Assembly (NCBI GenBank): GCA_020638955.1
Contig: JACKHO010000001.1
Location: forward strand, 1,054,001 to 1,118,000
Length of the DNA: 64,000 nt
Source of the DNA: Planctomycetaceae bacterium
Lineage (GTDB): Bacteria; Planctomycetota; Planctomycetia; Planctomycetales; Planctomycetaceae
Reading direction: 5' to 3'
Shown here: piece after piece, positions 1 through 7,420 of the stretch
Numbering within the stretch: the stretch's first letter is position 1
Layout: the number at the start of each line of letters is the position of its first letter
Program-made: the position numbers and the translations under genes
The notes under the pieces: generated by a model
Database searches by the model: none
What the model was told of the DNA's origin: nothing
What the model saw: the letters and a program-made list of their open reading frames with translations, nothing else

Positions 1-2
1 CC

Positions 3-875
3 ATTGCTTGCGACGGTGAACGATTGTTCGTGAACTTTCTTCACGACGACGCCATGTTCACCTCGGCCCTGTCGATGCACGGCGAAGTGCTCTGGCAAAC
101 GCGAATTAGTTCGTACATTGTGCATCAGGCGTTTGGCTCATCACCCGCGATTTTCGGACCACTGGTCATTGTCACCGCCGACAACAAATCCGGCGGTGCG
201 ATTTCAGGACTAAACCGAACCACGGGCGAAATCGTCTGGAAGCAGGATCGCCCCACGTTTCCGAATTATGCCTCCCCCATTGTTCTCGACGTCGCGGGCA
301 AAGCACAATGTCTCGTCACCGGCTGCGAACTCGTCACCAGTCTCGATCCTTTGACCGGCAATAAGAACTGGGAAACCGAAGGGGCGACCACCGAGTGCGT
401 AACATCCACTCTCGTCTGCGGTGATTTAATGTTCACCAGCGGTGGCTATCCGAAGAATCACGTCTCTGCCGTGCGGTGTGATGGCTCCAAAGAAATCGTC
501 TGGGAGAACGGCACCCGCGTATATGTGCCCTCCATGCTGGTTTCCAACGGCTACCTGTACGGCGTGGCGGACGCCGGAGTCGCCGTTTGCTGGCGCTGCA
601 GTGATGGAGAAGAGCTGTGGAAAGGCCGCCTCGGCGGAACCTTCTCCGCCTCACCCGTCCTGGTCGGCGACCAAATCCTCGTTACCAACGAAGTAGGCTC
701 GTCGTTCATCTTCAAAGCCAATCCCAAAGAATTCGAACTGGTGGCCAAAAACCAGCTCGGCGAAGAATGCTTCGCCACACCAACGGTCTGCAACAGCCAC
801 ATCTACATGCGCGTGGCGACGGTGAAAGATGAACAGCGACAGGAGTATGTGGTGTGCGTGGGTGAGGGGAAGTAG
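3..875 (+). CDS. PQQ-binding-like beta-propeller repeat protein, 5'-truncated by the window
   Basis: The reading frame is open to the left edge, so the true start lies outside the window. The visible ~290 residues show repeated beta-propeller blades of the PQQ/BamB type, with recurring motifs such as GEIVWKQ, GNKNWET, GEELWKG and LDPLTG, each a strand ending in W followed by a short linker. Such proteins are usually exported, WD-like scaffolds; in planctomycetes many are of unknown role and are not true quinoproteins. The signal peptide, if any, is not in view. No catalytic residues can be assigned. The family call is secure, the function is not. Confidence 0.85.
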   Translation: MACDGERLFVNFLHDDAMFTSALSMHGEVLWQTRISSYIVHQAFGSSPAIFGPLVIVTADNKSGGAISGLNRTTGEIVWKQDRPTFPNYASPIVLDVAGKAQCLVTGCELVTSLDPLTGNKNWETEGATTECVTSTLVCGDLMFTSGGYPKNHVSAVRCDGSKEIVWENGTRVYVPSMLVSNGYLYGVADAGVAVCWRCSDGEELWKGRLGGTFSASPVLVGDQILVTNEVGSSFIFKANPKEFELVAKNQLGEECFATPTVCNSHIYMRVATVKDEQRQEYVVCVGEGK

Positions 876-915
876 TGAAACTCTCGGCTCAGCCTGCGCC
901 GGAGGCGTAGTCGCA

Positions 916-1329
916 ATGACAATTACTCTAAAGTCGTCCACCGGCCAGCTCATCGACGCCCCTTCATGCGAAGCGGTGCAATACTCGCTATTCGATGATC
1001 CCGACGCTTGGACCTCCTCACCTGATGCGACCATCACACGAATTGCTGATGGCGATCGTTCCACCCTCTTGATTGCCTTCGCGCCTGGCAGGGGATACTA
1101 CGTCCACCTTCTCGACAAAATGCGCCGAGTATGGCTGCTAACGGAGGACCGTTTTTCCATCGAACCGGAGGTTGTTGAGATTGACGATGATTACTGGGTT
1201 TCAGTGGGATTGTTGTGCACGAGAACGAGCGTAGAAGAAGCGGTGCAATGGTTCCTCGAAAGTGGTACGCGATCTCCAAACTTGAAATGGGTTTCAGACA
1301 ATGATTTACCCGAGAATGTTGTCTTTTAG
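916..1329 (+). CDS. Small hypothetical protein, possibly Imm1-like
   Basis: A 137-residue acidic soluble protein with no signal peptide or membrane segment. I chose the ATG at 916 because GGAGG at 901-905 sits about 10 bases upstream; the frame stays open further upstream but has no better start. The layout of a hydrophobic strand (GYYVHLL), a VWLLTED strand and an ending of the type FLESGTRSP..LKW vaguely recalls Imm1-type immunity proteins, but I cannot confirm this and see no toxin gene next to it. The stop codon TAG at 1327-1329 is also the first three bases of a dispersed repeat. Confidence 0.6.
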   Translation: MTITLKSSTGQLIDAPSCEAVQYSLFDDPDAWTSSPDATITRIADGDRSTLLIAFAPGRGYYVHLLDKMRRVWLLTEDRFSIEPEVVEIDDDYWVSVGLLCTRTSVEEAVQWFLESGTRSPNLKWVSDNDLPENVVF

Positions 1330-1343
1330 TTCCGGTAGGTCAG
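1327..1343 (+). repeat. Partial copy of the TAGTTCTGGTAGGTCAG repeat
   Basis: The 17 bases TAGTTCCGGTAGGTCAG match the first 17 bases of the longer repeat copies at 1843 and 4539, with one mismatch to the 4539 copy. Its TAG is the stop codon of the preceding gene. The similarity ends where the inverted repeat at 1349 begins. Confidence 0.55.
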
Positions 1344-1348
1344 TATCT

Positions 1349-1426
1349 GTAGGGCAGGCTCCCGCCTGCCTTCCAAAATGCTGGTAGCGTGTAGACAAGA
1401 GGAAGGCAGGGAGGACCCTGCCCTAC
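1349..1426. repeat. Imperfect inverted repeat, 26-base arms
   Basis: The left arm at 1349-1374 begins GTAGGGCAGGCTCCCGCC and the right arm at 1401-1426 ends ACCCTGCCCTAC. The arms pair at 23 of 26 positions across a 26-base loop. It lies between two small genes and could fold as a long hairpin in RNA. It resembles short palindromic intergenic elements common in planctomycete genomes, so copies elsewhere in the genome are likely. No transposase and no target-site duplication were seen. Confidence 0.7.
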
Positions 1427-1485
1427 CAAGACTGGTGTGGATTGTTACGGCGGGCCCGATATGTTGGGGGAGCAAGGAGCTTGCA

Positions 1486-1845
1486 TTGAGCGACTCATCC
1501 TATGCGAAATACGTTGAAGGTAGAACGCTTCTCGCGTCTAACGAGCACGAAGCAGCCTTGCTGTGTTTCTTGGCGTCGCACGGGGAATCGCCGCATTTTA
1601 AGACGGCTTTGAGCATAGCAGATTGCTACGAGCACATTGGGGAAAGATTGGAAGTCGAAGCGTACGTCAAACAGGCGTATCGATTGCATCCCAATAGCAA
1701 TGAGGCTGCAACCCGGTATGCCCATTGGCTTTTTGCATCAAGGGACTATGTCCAGTGCACAGAAGTCATAGAGTCGGTGCTCGCGCGTTCGCCCGACTAT
1801 GGTCCAGCACAAGTTTTGCGTGCATCCTTGACGACGAAAGATTAG
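1486..1845 (+). CDS. Small TPR-like protein
   Basis: A protein of 119 residues. The frame is open further upstream, but that part is the inverted repeat at 1349-1426. I therefore chose TTG at 1486, which has AAGGAG at 1474-1479 in good position. The helical pairs (AALLCFLASHG, TALSIADCYEHIGE, AYVKQAYRLHPNSNEAATRYAHWLF, CTEVIESVLARSPDYGPA) follow the tetratricopeptide pattern, about three repeats, suggesting a protein-binding scaffold. No signal peptide is visible. The stop TAG at 1843-1845 is the first three bases of a dispersed repeat, so the repeat may have set the C-terminus. Confidence 0.55.
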   Translation: MSDSSYAKYVEGRTLLASNEHEAALLCFLASHGESPHFKTALSIADCYEHIGERLEVEAYVKQAYRLHPNSNEAATRYAHWLFASRDYVQCTEVIESVLARSPDYGPAQVLRASLTTKD

Positions 1846-1932
1846 TTCTGGTGGGTCAGGCTCTCCGCCTGGCAGGACATGAATGGCGGCATGCAAACCT
1901 GTTCAGCTGGAACCATCGTGGAATGGGTAGAT
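1843..1932 (+). repeat. Dispersed ~90-base repeat, copy A
   Basis: This begins TAGTTCTGGTGGGTCAGGCT and matches the copy at 4539-4626 at most positions over about 88 bases, with one small gap. Shared later blocks include ACATGAATGG, ACCTGTTCA and CTGGAA. It starts exactly at the stop codon of the TPR-like gene. It has no long open frame and no terminal inverted repeats. Confidence 0.7.
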
Positions 1933-2091
1933 GAACGACGACCACTGCTGATCAGATTCTGAGCCGTGACGGGCTCCCGCCGCGGCAAAGGGGAACATGC
2001 CACATGCTTGTGGACCGACTGGAGTTCGCCAGGGCGAAGGGGCAGTTGCATGGGGTGTGGGAGCTTCTGCAATGACCGCAAATGAACGGAG

Positions 2092-3240
2092 TTACTGCGG
2101 GACCTGTTCCTCGTTTGGTGGTGGCACGGCCTTCAACACTTGAATCCACAGCTTGTTGAACAGGTCAAGGTCGGGTTCGCCTGCCGCCTCAAGTGGAGCA
2201 TGGACACTTACCGAGTGTGTTGTTCCGTTGACGGTCACCTGCAGCGTCATGCTGGGAAAGTCGTCTACGATTTCTGAGGATTCATAGGCCTCCTTGAGTT
2301 GAAAGAAGAACGCCGCCTGAACGGCGGCCCACAGGTCGCTCATTTCCGCGTCAGTAAGATTAAACTGTTGAGTCTGCTGCTGACCATTTGTGCGGGCTTG
2401 TTGATTTGCTTCGCCAGACCTCAAGATGGTTGTATCCCACGACGACCAGTGACTTCGCCCGGCATTGTACGTGGCAACGACCTGAAAATCGTCAGGAATC
2501 CCTTGGGGTGTGCTGGACAGTCCGGTGATTGAGGTCACATGCGTTCGGAGTTTCGAGATGTCAGTCACGCCAAGGGCCAGTCCTGAGTCCTGATCGAGTA
2601 GCCCATTACCCGACCAGAACAACTGATACGTATGCACCCGGCCAGCATCGTCCGCCAATAGGATATCGATGTCTGGCCGCGGCATATCAATTTCGGCCAA
2701 ACGCCATCCCGGCTCGGTCCAGCGCAAGTCTCGCAAGCTCTTTACGATATCTGCTCGTTGTTTGGCATTTGAGACAACAAACTTCAACGGCGGCAAATCT
2801 TTGTTGTCGTGGAAACACACAATCGTTAAGTCCTTGGCGTCGGGAACAGTCAACGCGGACGTCTCTTTCGTAGAACTCTCGGTACCGCAGCCGTGCACAA
2901 GCGGCAAGATGATCGCCGCAGCAAGAAACATGGCGATCCGACCCGGATGCGATCTGTAACGCTGGACGCAGACATAGGTAATCCACACTGCCGGAAGTAC
3001 CGACACGGCCAGAAACAACAATGTCGTCCGGTCGTCATGTGCAACCTGTTCGGCACGCCACAACTCGCCAGCATCAGGCCCGGGCGGGTTCGCCGGATTG
3101 GGTTCTCCCCAACGGTCCGTCGCATATCCAAGCGAAAGCTCGTGATCGATTGCTGTCATGCGGACGCTCCGTGTTGCGACTCGACCAGCAGTCGCCAGCA
3201 GGACGATCACGGAAATGGTGGTGATGAGTTTCATTCGCAT
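2092..3240 (-). CDS. Membrane protein with internal lipobox-like motif, unknown function
   Basis: About 382 residues. The ATG at 3240 has GGGGA six bases upstream; an ATG at 3261 and a GTG at 3264 are alternatives. There is a hydrophobic N-terminal segment (residues ~3-18), a second around 73-92 and a third around 102-117. The third ends in LVHGCGTESS, exactly the layout of a bacterial lipoprotein signal (lipobox LVHGC, Cys at ~118). The remaining ~260 residues form a soluble domain of unknown family. The gene may be a fusion of a small membrane protein with a lipoprotein, or an internal start may yield the lipoprotein alone. I do not recognise the family. Confidence 0.65.
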   Translation of the reverse strand: MRMKLITTISVIVLLATAGRVATRSVRMTAIDHELSLGYATDRWGEPNPANPPGPDAGELWRAEQVAHDDRTTLLFLAVSVLPAVWITYVCVQRYRSHPGRIAMFLAAAIILPLVHGCGTESSTKETSALTVPDAKDLTIVCFHDNKDLPPLKFVVSNAKQRADIVKSLRDLRWTEPGWRLAEIDMPRPDIDILLADDAGRVHTYQLFWSGNGLLDQDSGLALGVTDISKLRTHVTSITGLSSTPQGIPDDFQVVATYNAGRSHWSSWDTTILRSGEANQQARTNGQQQTQQFNLTDAEMSDLWAAVQAAFFFQLKEAYESSEIVDDFPSMTLQVTVNGTTHSVSVHAPLEAAGEPDLDLFNKLWIQVLKAVPPPNEEQVPQ

Positions 3241-3341
3241 TGATGTCCCCGTATGTCGCATCACGTCCTAGTCGAGTCGAATGTCATAACCTAACTTTCG
3301 ACAGGTCGGAGACCACCAAATTCAGGCAACCCTGAGCAAGC

Positions 3342-3420
3342 GTAGGCTGGGATTCGCCCCAGCAATTGAAAGTTGGTACCGCAATACCGGGTTACGCCTT
3401 AGGGCCGCAACGGAGCCTAC
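3342..3420. repeat. Inverted repeat with nested hairpin overlapping a stop codon
   Basis: Outer arms GTAGGCT (3342-3348) and AGCCTAC (3414-3420) enclose an inner hairpin GCTGGG-ATTCGC-CCCAGC (3346-3363). The right outer arm contains the TAG stop of the leftward gene that ends at 3417. The location at a gene's 3' end suggests a possible terminator or a short mobile palindrome. Confidence 0.55.
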
Positions 3421-4379
3421 TCATTAGACAGGCTCGTAACCAGTCCCAGCGCCGCCCAGGTCGTACCCCAGTACGTTGCCGTTTCCTGCTCGCTGTCTTT
3501 CTTCTTTTCTTTGGTCCCTTTGACCGCCCACGAACCGTCTTCACGTTGTGTTTCAATGAGGTATTTCTGGGCGTGCACAAGCGTCGCGTTGCCTCTGTTC
3601 GTGTCACTCTTGGTCAATGCGTACATGGCAAGTCCAGTTCCCAGTGCGTCGCTCGGATCGTCAATAAGCCAACCCCAGCCGCCATCAGGTTGCTGCTGAC
3701 TTTTGAGATGCTCAATCATTTCCTGTCGAACCGACTCATTGTTCTGTCTAATCGCCAGCAGTAGTCGCACGGCGTACCATTCGGTGCTCTCTCCTGGCGC
3801 ACTGTTCTCGATGAACTTCAAGGCCCGCTCGACTGTCGCGGCTGTTTTTTCGTCTGCTGTTTGGTCAAGTAGAGCCAGCGTAATCCACATTGTGGAAACT
3901 GCATCGGTCTCAGCTTTGGAACGTTTCTGCGAAGGGAGCTGTCCACCGGCTTTCCACGAACCATCTTTCTGCTGACCGTCCAGTAGTAAAGCCGCGAATT
4001 CCTTTCGGATCTCTCCATCCTTATCCCCAAAACTGCGCAGGCCAACCAGCATTTGCGCGAGGGCTTCTTTGTTACCCAGCCCGACAATTGTGCCCTTGTC
4101 ATTCTTGGCCAGAGAACTCTCCGTCGACCAGTTGATCCACTCGCCGAGTTGGTCACTCACTTCAATTTGCTGACGGCGAGCTTCGCTGAGGCTCCAGACC
4201 ATTGAGTGAACGCGGTGGCACGAGACACAGTTCTTTTCCTCAATCCACCACGTGCCACGTTCCTGGATATACGGCACACTCCGCTGAACTGCCGCCCGGA
4301 CCTCAGCGGGGGACACTGCTCCCGCCTCGGGCATTTCACCCAGCGCGACAACCATCAACACAGAACTCAACGGGAACAT
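3417..4379 (-). CDS. Exported alpha-toroid (prenyltransferase/squalene-oxidase-like) protein with a haem c motif
   Basis: 320 residues from ATG 4379, which has AAGGTGG just upstream; a GTG at 4388 is an alternative. The N-terminus is hydrophobic (signal-like). CVSCH at residues 51-55 is a classic c-type haem attachment motif. The rest shows QW-type repeats of the terpenoid-cyclase/prenyltransferase fold: DGQQKDGSWKAGG, SQQQPDGGWGW, TQREDGSWAVKG. The catalytic DxDD motif of squalene-hopene cyclases is not seen, and the length is about half that of those enzymes, so a cyclase role is unlikely. Planctomycetes often join haem motifs to other exported domains. The partner and reaction are unknown. 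Confidence 0.75.
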   Translation of the reverse strand: MFPLSSVLMVVALGEMPEAGAVSPAEVRAAVQRSVPYIQERGTWWIEEKNCVSCHRVHSMVWSLSEARRQQIEVSDQLGEWINWSTESSLAKNDKGTIVGLGNKEALAQMLVGLRSFGDKDGEIRKEFAALLLDGQQKDGSWKAGGQLPSQKRSKAETDAVSTMWITLALLDQTADEKTAATVERALKFIENSAPGESTEWYAVRLLLAIRQNNESVRQEMIEHLKSQQQPDGGWGWLIDDPSDALGTGLAMYALTKSDTNRGNATLVHAQKYLIETQREDGSWAVKGTKEKKKDSEQETATYWGTTWAALGLVTSLSNE

Positions 4380-4538
4380 GACATCCACCTTCTGCGATCA
4401 TCGAAAACCTGCCCGATAATTCTACCCGGTGACGATGCCGTACGGGAGCCAAACGTCAATGGTAACTGCCGAGCCACTTCCGCCGGCCTGGTGAAAGCAA
4501 CGCTCACCTTTGTCAGCGTGTCTGCCTAAACCTTAGAC

Positions 4539-4626
4539 TAGTTCTGGTAGGTCAGGCTCTCCGCCTTACGGAACATGAATGGAGGCATGTGAACCTGTTC
4601 AACTGGAATCTCGTGGAACGGGTCGA
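4539..4626 (+). repeat. Dispersed ~88-base repeat, copy B, in a 326-base intergenic stretch
   Basis: Second long copy of the element at 1843-1932, beginning TAGTTCTGGTAGGTCAGGCT. It lies in the gene-free stretch 4380-4705. Apart from the repeat I see no gene, hairpin or clear promoter there. Unlike the other copies, its leading TAG does not end an obvious gene. Confidence 0.7.
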
Positions 4627-4705
4627 TCACAAAAGTCGTCAAGCACAGCATGACCTGCCGCTAGCCTTAAATCTTGAAGATTTTGACAGTTGATGCGAGT
4701 ATTTC

Positions 4706-5236
4706 ATGCCTCCTTCTGCACACAAAAAAACGACTTCACTTCTGGATGAAATTCAGCGAGATTTCCCGCGCCGAAAATCAAAGGCAGAGGAATTAATGAG
4801 GCAACTGGGGCTGAGCTACGAACTCGAAATGGACGTCTCGCCGGCTACTGAGGTGCTGTCGGTACCAACGTTTGCCTCCAGGGTATGCCGCGGTTTGACA
4901 CCCATGTTGTCCGCGCGGTTCCAATACGCGGCTTCATGGTGGTCGGGCCAGGAATTGTGGCTTAGCGCTGAGGAAATGGTATCCTACATGGAGAAGAAAG
5001 AGGTTCGCCAATACCATTGTGCGTTACGCGAAAACTGGGAAGGTTCAGCTCCAATGGTGTTTCCCGATGAGCGCCTCACACTTTTCGGTGTCACAGAAGA
5101 TGTTCCCGAAAACTTGACTTACTTGGTTTGGGCGAAGGATGACGCTGAACCTGAGGTGTGGTGTTACATGGGATTGGCTTCCCATGAATTTTCGAGTCTG
5201 GAATCCTTTCTGAATTGGCGTCTTGAACGAGAGTAG
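4706..5236 (+). CDS. Hypothetical protein, possibly SUKH/SMI1-like
   Basis: A soluble 176-residue protein beginning at ATG 4706, with only a weak purine stretch upstream. The C-terminal part (FGVTEDVPENLTYLVW, then a block ending FSSLESFLNWRL) resembles the SUKH (SMI1/KNR4) layout, in which a strand, an acidic loop and a final helix with FLNW are common. SUKH proteins often act as immunity proteins, but no toxin is adjacent. This is a weak resemblance, not an assignment. The next gene follows 110 bases later on the same strand. Confidence 0.6.
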   Translation: MPPSAHKKTTSLLDEIQRDFPRRKSKAEELMRQLGLSYELEMDVSPATEVLSVPTFASRVCRGLTPMLSARFQYAASWWSGQELWLSAEEMVSYMEKKEVRQYHCALRENWEGSAPMVFPDERLTLFGVTEDVPENLTYLVWAKDDAEPEVWCYMGLASHEFSSLESFLNWRLERE

Positions 5237-5346
5237 TAGCTGTTGGCCCGAATCCACCTGCCGGAATAAAGCGAAGCTCTCCGCTGCCCGTCGATACGAC
5301 GCATCAACGTCACTCACGAAACGTTTTGAACTACAAGCGGGAAGTC

Positions 5347-5964
5347 ATGGCCTCTGCACCACAATATTGGGTTGATGGAAAGTACGTCGTTGTCCGTTAT
5401 GGCGACAAACTTCCCGACCGGTGCATTTACACCAACGAACCGGTTACGCCGCGTGATGTGCAGTTCAAGTCGTTGTATTACGTACCGCTGGGCATTCTCA
5501 TTGGCGTGCCGCTGGGAGTCATCTGCGCAACGTTAGTTCTTTTTTTCTTTGTGCCGCGACTGTTTCTGGTGCTTCCACTCCTGGCACTTGTTGCGGTTAT
5601 GGTCACCGGACTCCTCAAACGCCGTGTGCAAATTGGCTTCGGGCTTTCACCGACCTATCGAAAACGTGCCAAGTGGTGGCAGTCGTTCGCCACGGTCATT
5701 GGCGTATTTTCAGGCATTGTGTTCTGCGTGGGGTTTTGGCACATCACTTTGATCGGAATAGTGATTGCAGTGGCCGTTCACAATCTCACTTTGTATGCAC
5801 CTAGAATCTGGAAGTGCGAACGAGGCTTCGGCGCTAACGCCGACGAGTTCTGGCTCTACGGTTTCAGTTCACGTTATCTTGATCAACTTGAAGAGGAGGT
5901 CGAATCATTCGATGACTCGCAGCCGCCGCAGGAACATGATGAGGATGACATCCTGCTGACGTAA
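5347..5964 (+). CDS. Small membrane protein, unknown function
   Basis: 205 residues from ATG 5347, preceded by AGCGGGA; a TTG at 5326 would add seven residues. The protein opens with a strand-rich segment containing PDRCIYTNEPV, followed by a paired hydrophobic segment (~50-90) and a second paired segment (~117-150). The C-terminal tail is acidic (EEEVESFDDSQPPQEHDEDD). The CIYTNEP motif looks like half of a zinc-binding or CxxC-type site, but no second cysteine pair is visible. It ends 19 bases before the convergent sugar-phosphate transferase gene. Confidence 0.65.
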   Translation: MASAPQYWVDGKYVVVRYGDKLPDRCIYTNEPVTPRDVQFKSLYYVPLGILIGVPLGVICATLVLFFFVPRLFLVLPLLALVAVMVTGLLKRRVQIGFGLSPTYRKRAKWWQSFATVIGVFSGIVFCVGFWHITLIGIVIAVAVHNLTLYAPRIWKCERGFGANADEFWLYGFSSRYLDQLEEEVESFDDSQPPQEHDEDDILLT

Positions 5965-5983
5965 ATCGCCCTCGTGTTGGTGT

Positions 5984-7144
5984 CTAACCTTCGCTTTGAT
6001 TCGTCGCAGATTCAGCCACAGCTTCCGCTGCTTTCTGCGCGCGTCGCGTCTGCCTGATGGCTGCTGTCTCCAGAATAGCTACCATGGCTAACACACAGGC
6101 GACGAGGGCGACCACGACGAATGCACTGTTCCAGTCGGGAACCTGATACAGCAGCAGGGCTCCCAGTCCGGTGGTGAGTGTCGCAAAGTGCACGGTGAGG
6201 ACTGCGTACTTGCGACTGAGGCCGAGTTCCACGAGGCGATGCGAGAAATGGCACTTGTCGGGATGAAACGGACTTCTGCCTTCGGACAGTCGAATCAGCA
6301 TGACAGATGCGAAGTCGTATAAGGGGACCGCGAGAATACATAATGGTGCCAGCATGACGTGCGGCTTGCCGAGGGATTCATCGTAGAACGTTCCGAGCAG
6401 CGTGAGACTGGCAAGGAGCAACCCCATGAAGGTGCTGCCAGCATCACCCATAAAAATTGCGGCGGGCGGCCAGTTGTGAACGAGGAATCCTCCCAGCGAG
6501 CCAAATAGCAGCAGCAGGCATCCGCCAACAAACCAGCGCGGCTCGCCGACCTGCGTGAGCATAATGGCCGCGAACATCATGGCGGCAATCATGCCAATAC
6601 CGGACGAGAGAGCGTCCATGTTGTCCAGAAAATTCAGTGAGTTGATGAGAACGACAATCCAGAAGACGGACAGCACGGCCCCGACCCACGGGACGGAAAC
6701 AAACACTGTGGCCTTCACCCCACTGCTGACAATGGCAATCGCGACCAGGAACTGAATTGCCAGACGCGCCTTCCACGACAGGCCGAAGCGGTCGTCGAGC
6801 AGTCCCATCGCGACCAGCAATCCGCCGCCCGCGAGAATCCCCCATATCTGTCCCGCCCGCGTCAGAACGCCGCCCAGGTGGGGAGCCAGTTCCTCAGGGA
6901 ACCAACCGGGCAATTCAGGCAAACTCCGTAGCCAAATTACCCCAAGCTGAATCCCGGCGACGGGAATGACCGTTGCCAGAAAAATCGCGATGCCGCCACC
7001 CAGTGGAGTGGGAGTGGTGTGGACTTTACGTTCGGCGGGTTGATCGACGAGTCCCCAGGCCACGGCCCAGCGGCGCAGCGCTGCCGTAATTGTCACAGAA
7101 ATGACAAATGGAACGGAAACGCAAACAATAATGAACCAGAGCAT
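5984..7144 (-). CDS. WecA/TagO/MraY-type polyprenyl-phosphate sugar-1-phosphate transferase
   Basis: 386 residues with about ten or eleven membrane segments. It should transfer a sugar-1-phosphate (often GlcNAc-1-P) from a UDP-sugar to undecaprenyl phosphate at the inner membrane, the first step of polysaccharide or O-antigen assembly. Visible family motifs in order: VDQPAERKVHTTPTPLGGG near residues 33-51, GLLDDRFGLSWKARL (the acidic DD motif), NSLNFLDNMDAL, FMGDAGSTFMG, and HPDKCHFSHRLVELG, the HxH loop typical of the WecA branch rather than MraY. The start ATG at 7144 fits the family N-terminus. No glycosyltransferase cluster adjoins it, so the product polymer cannot be named. Confidence 0.9.
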   Translation of the reverse strand: MLWFIIVCVSVPFVISVTITAALRRWAVAWGLVDQPAERKVHTTPTPLGGGIAIFLATVIPVAGIQLGVIWLRSLPELPGWFPEELAPHLGGVLTRAGQIWGILAGGGLLVAMGLLDDRFGLSWKARLAIQFLVAIAIVSSGVKATVFVSVPWVGAVLSVFWIVVLINSLNFLDNMDALSSGIGMIAAMMFAAIMLTQVGEPRWFVGGCLLLLFGSLGGFLVHNWPPAAIFMGDAGSTFMGLLLASLTLLGTFYDESLGKPHVMLAPLCILAVPLYDFASVMLIRLSEGRSPFHPDKCHFSHRLVELGLSRKYAVLTVHFATLTTGLGALLLYQVPDWNSAFVVVALVACVLAMVAILETAAIRQTRRAQKAAEAVAESATNQSEG

Positions 7145-7420
7145 TTAACCTGCCGGACAGAAATGCTGACATTCGTCGCAAGTAGGAACTCTGTCGGGTC
7201 ACGCAACATTCGGCAACTGTGAAAAGTGAGAATTTCGCCAATCTCGTGGCTTAAAACCGGGTTATCGACGGGGTTTTGCAGGGAATTGGAATCCTCGCTT
7301 GCAGTTGTTCGACCATCCCGTCCATCGCCGCTACAATGGTCGCTTCGGCATTTGGCGGTCCGGAAATTCCGCCAGTGCCAGGTACAATGCAAGATCCCAC
7401 GACGTGATTTTTGGTTCAAC

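Noticed and set aside
916..1845. Toxin-immunity cassette made of the Imm1-like and TPR-like small genes
   Set aside because: No polymorphic toxin domain is adjacent, and the Imm1 resemblance is too weak.
7145..7420. Sigma-70-like promoter for citrate synthase (TACAAT near 7335)
   Set aside because: A -10-like TACAAT exists, but no acceptable -35 lies 16-18 bases upstream, so it was not listed.
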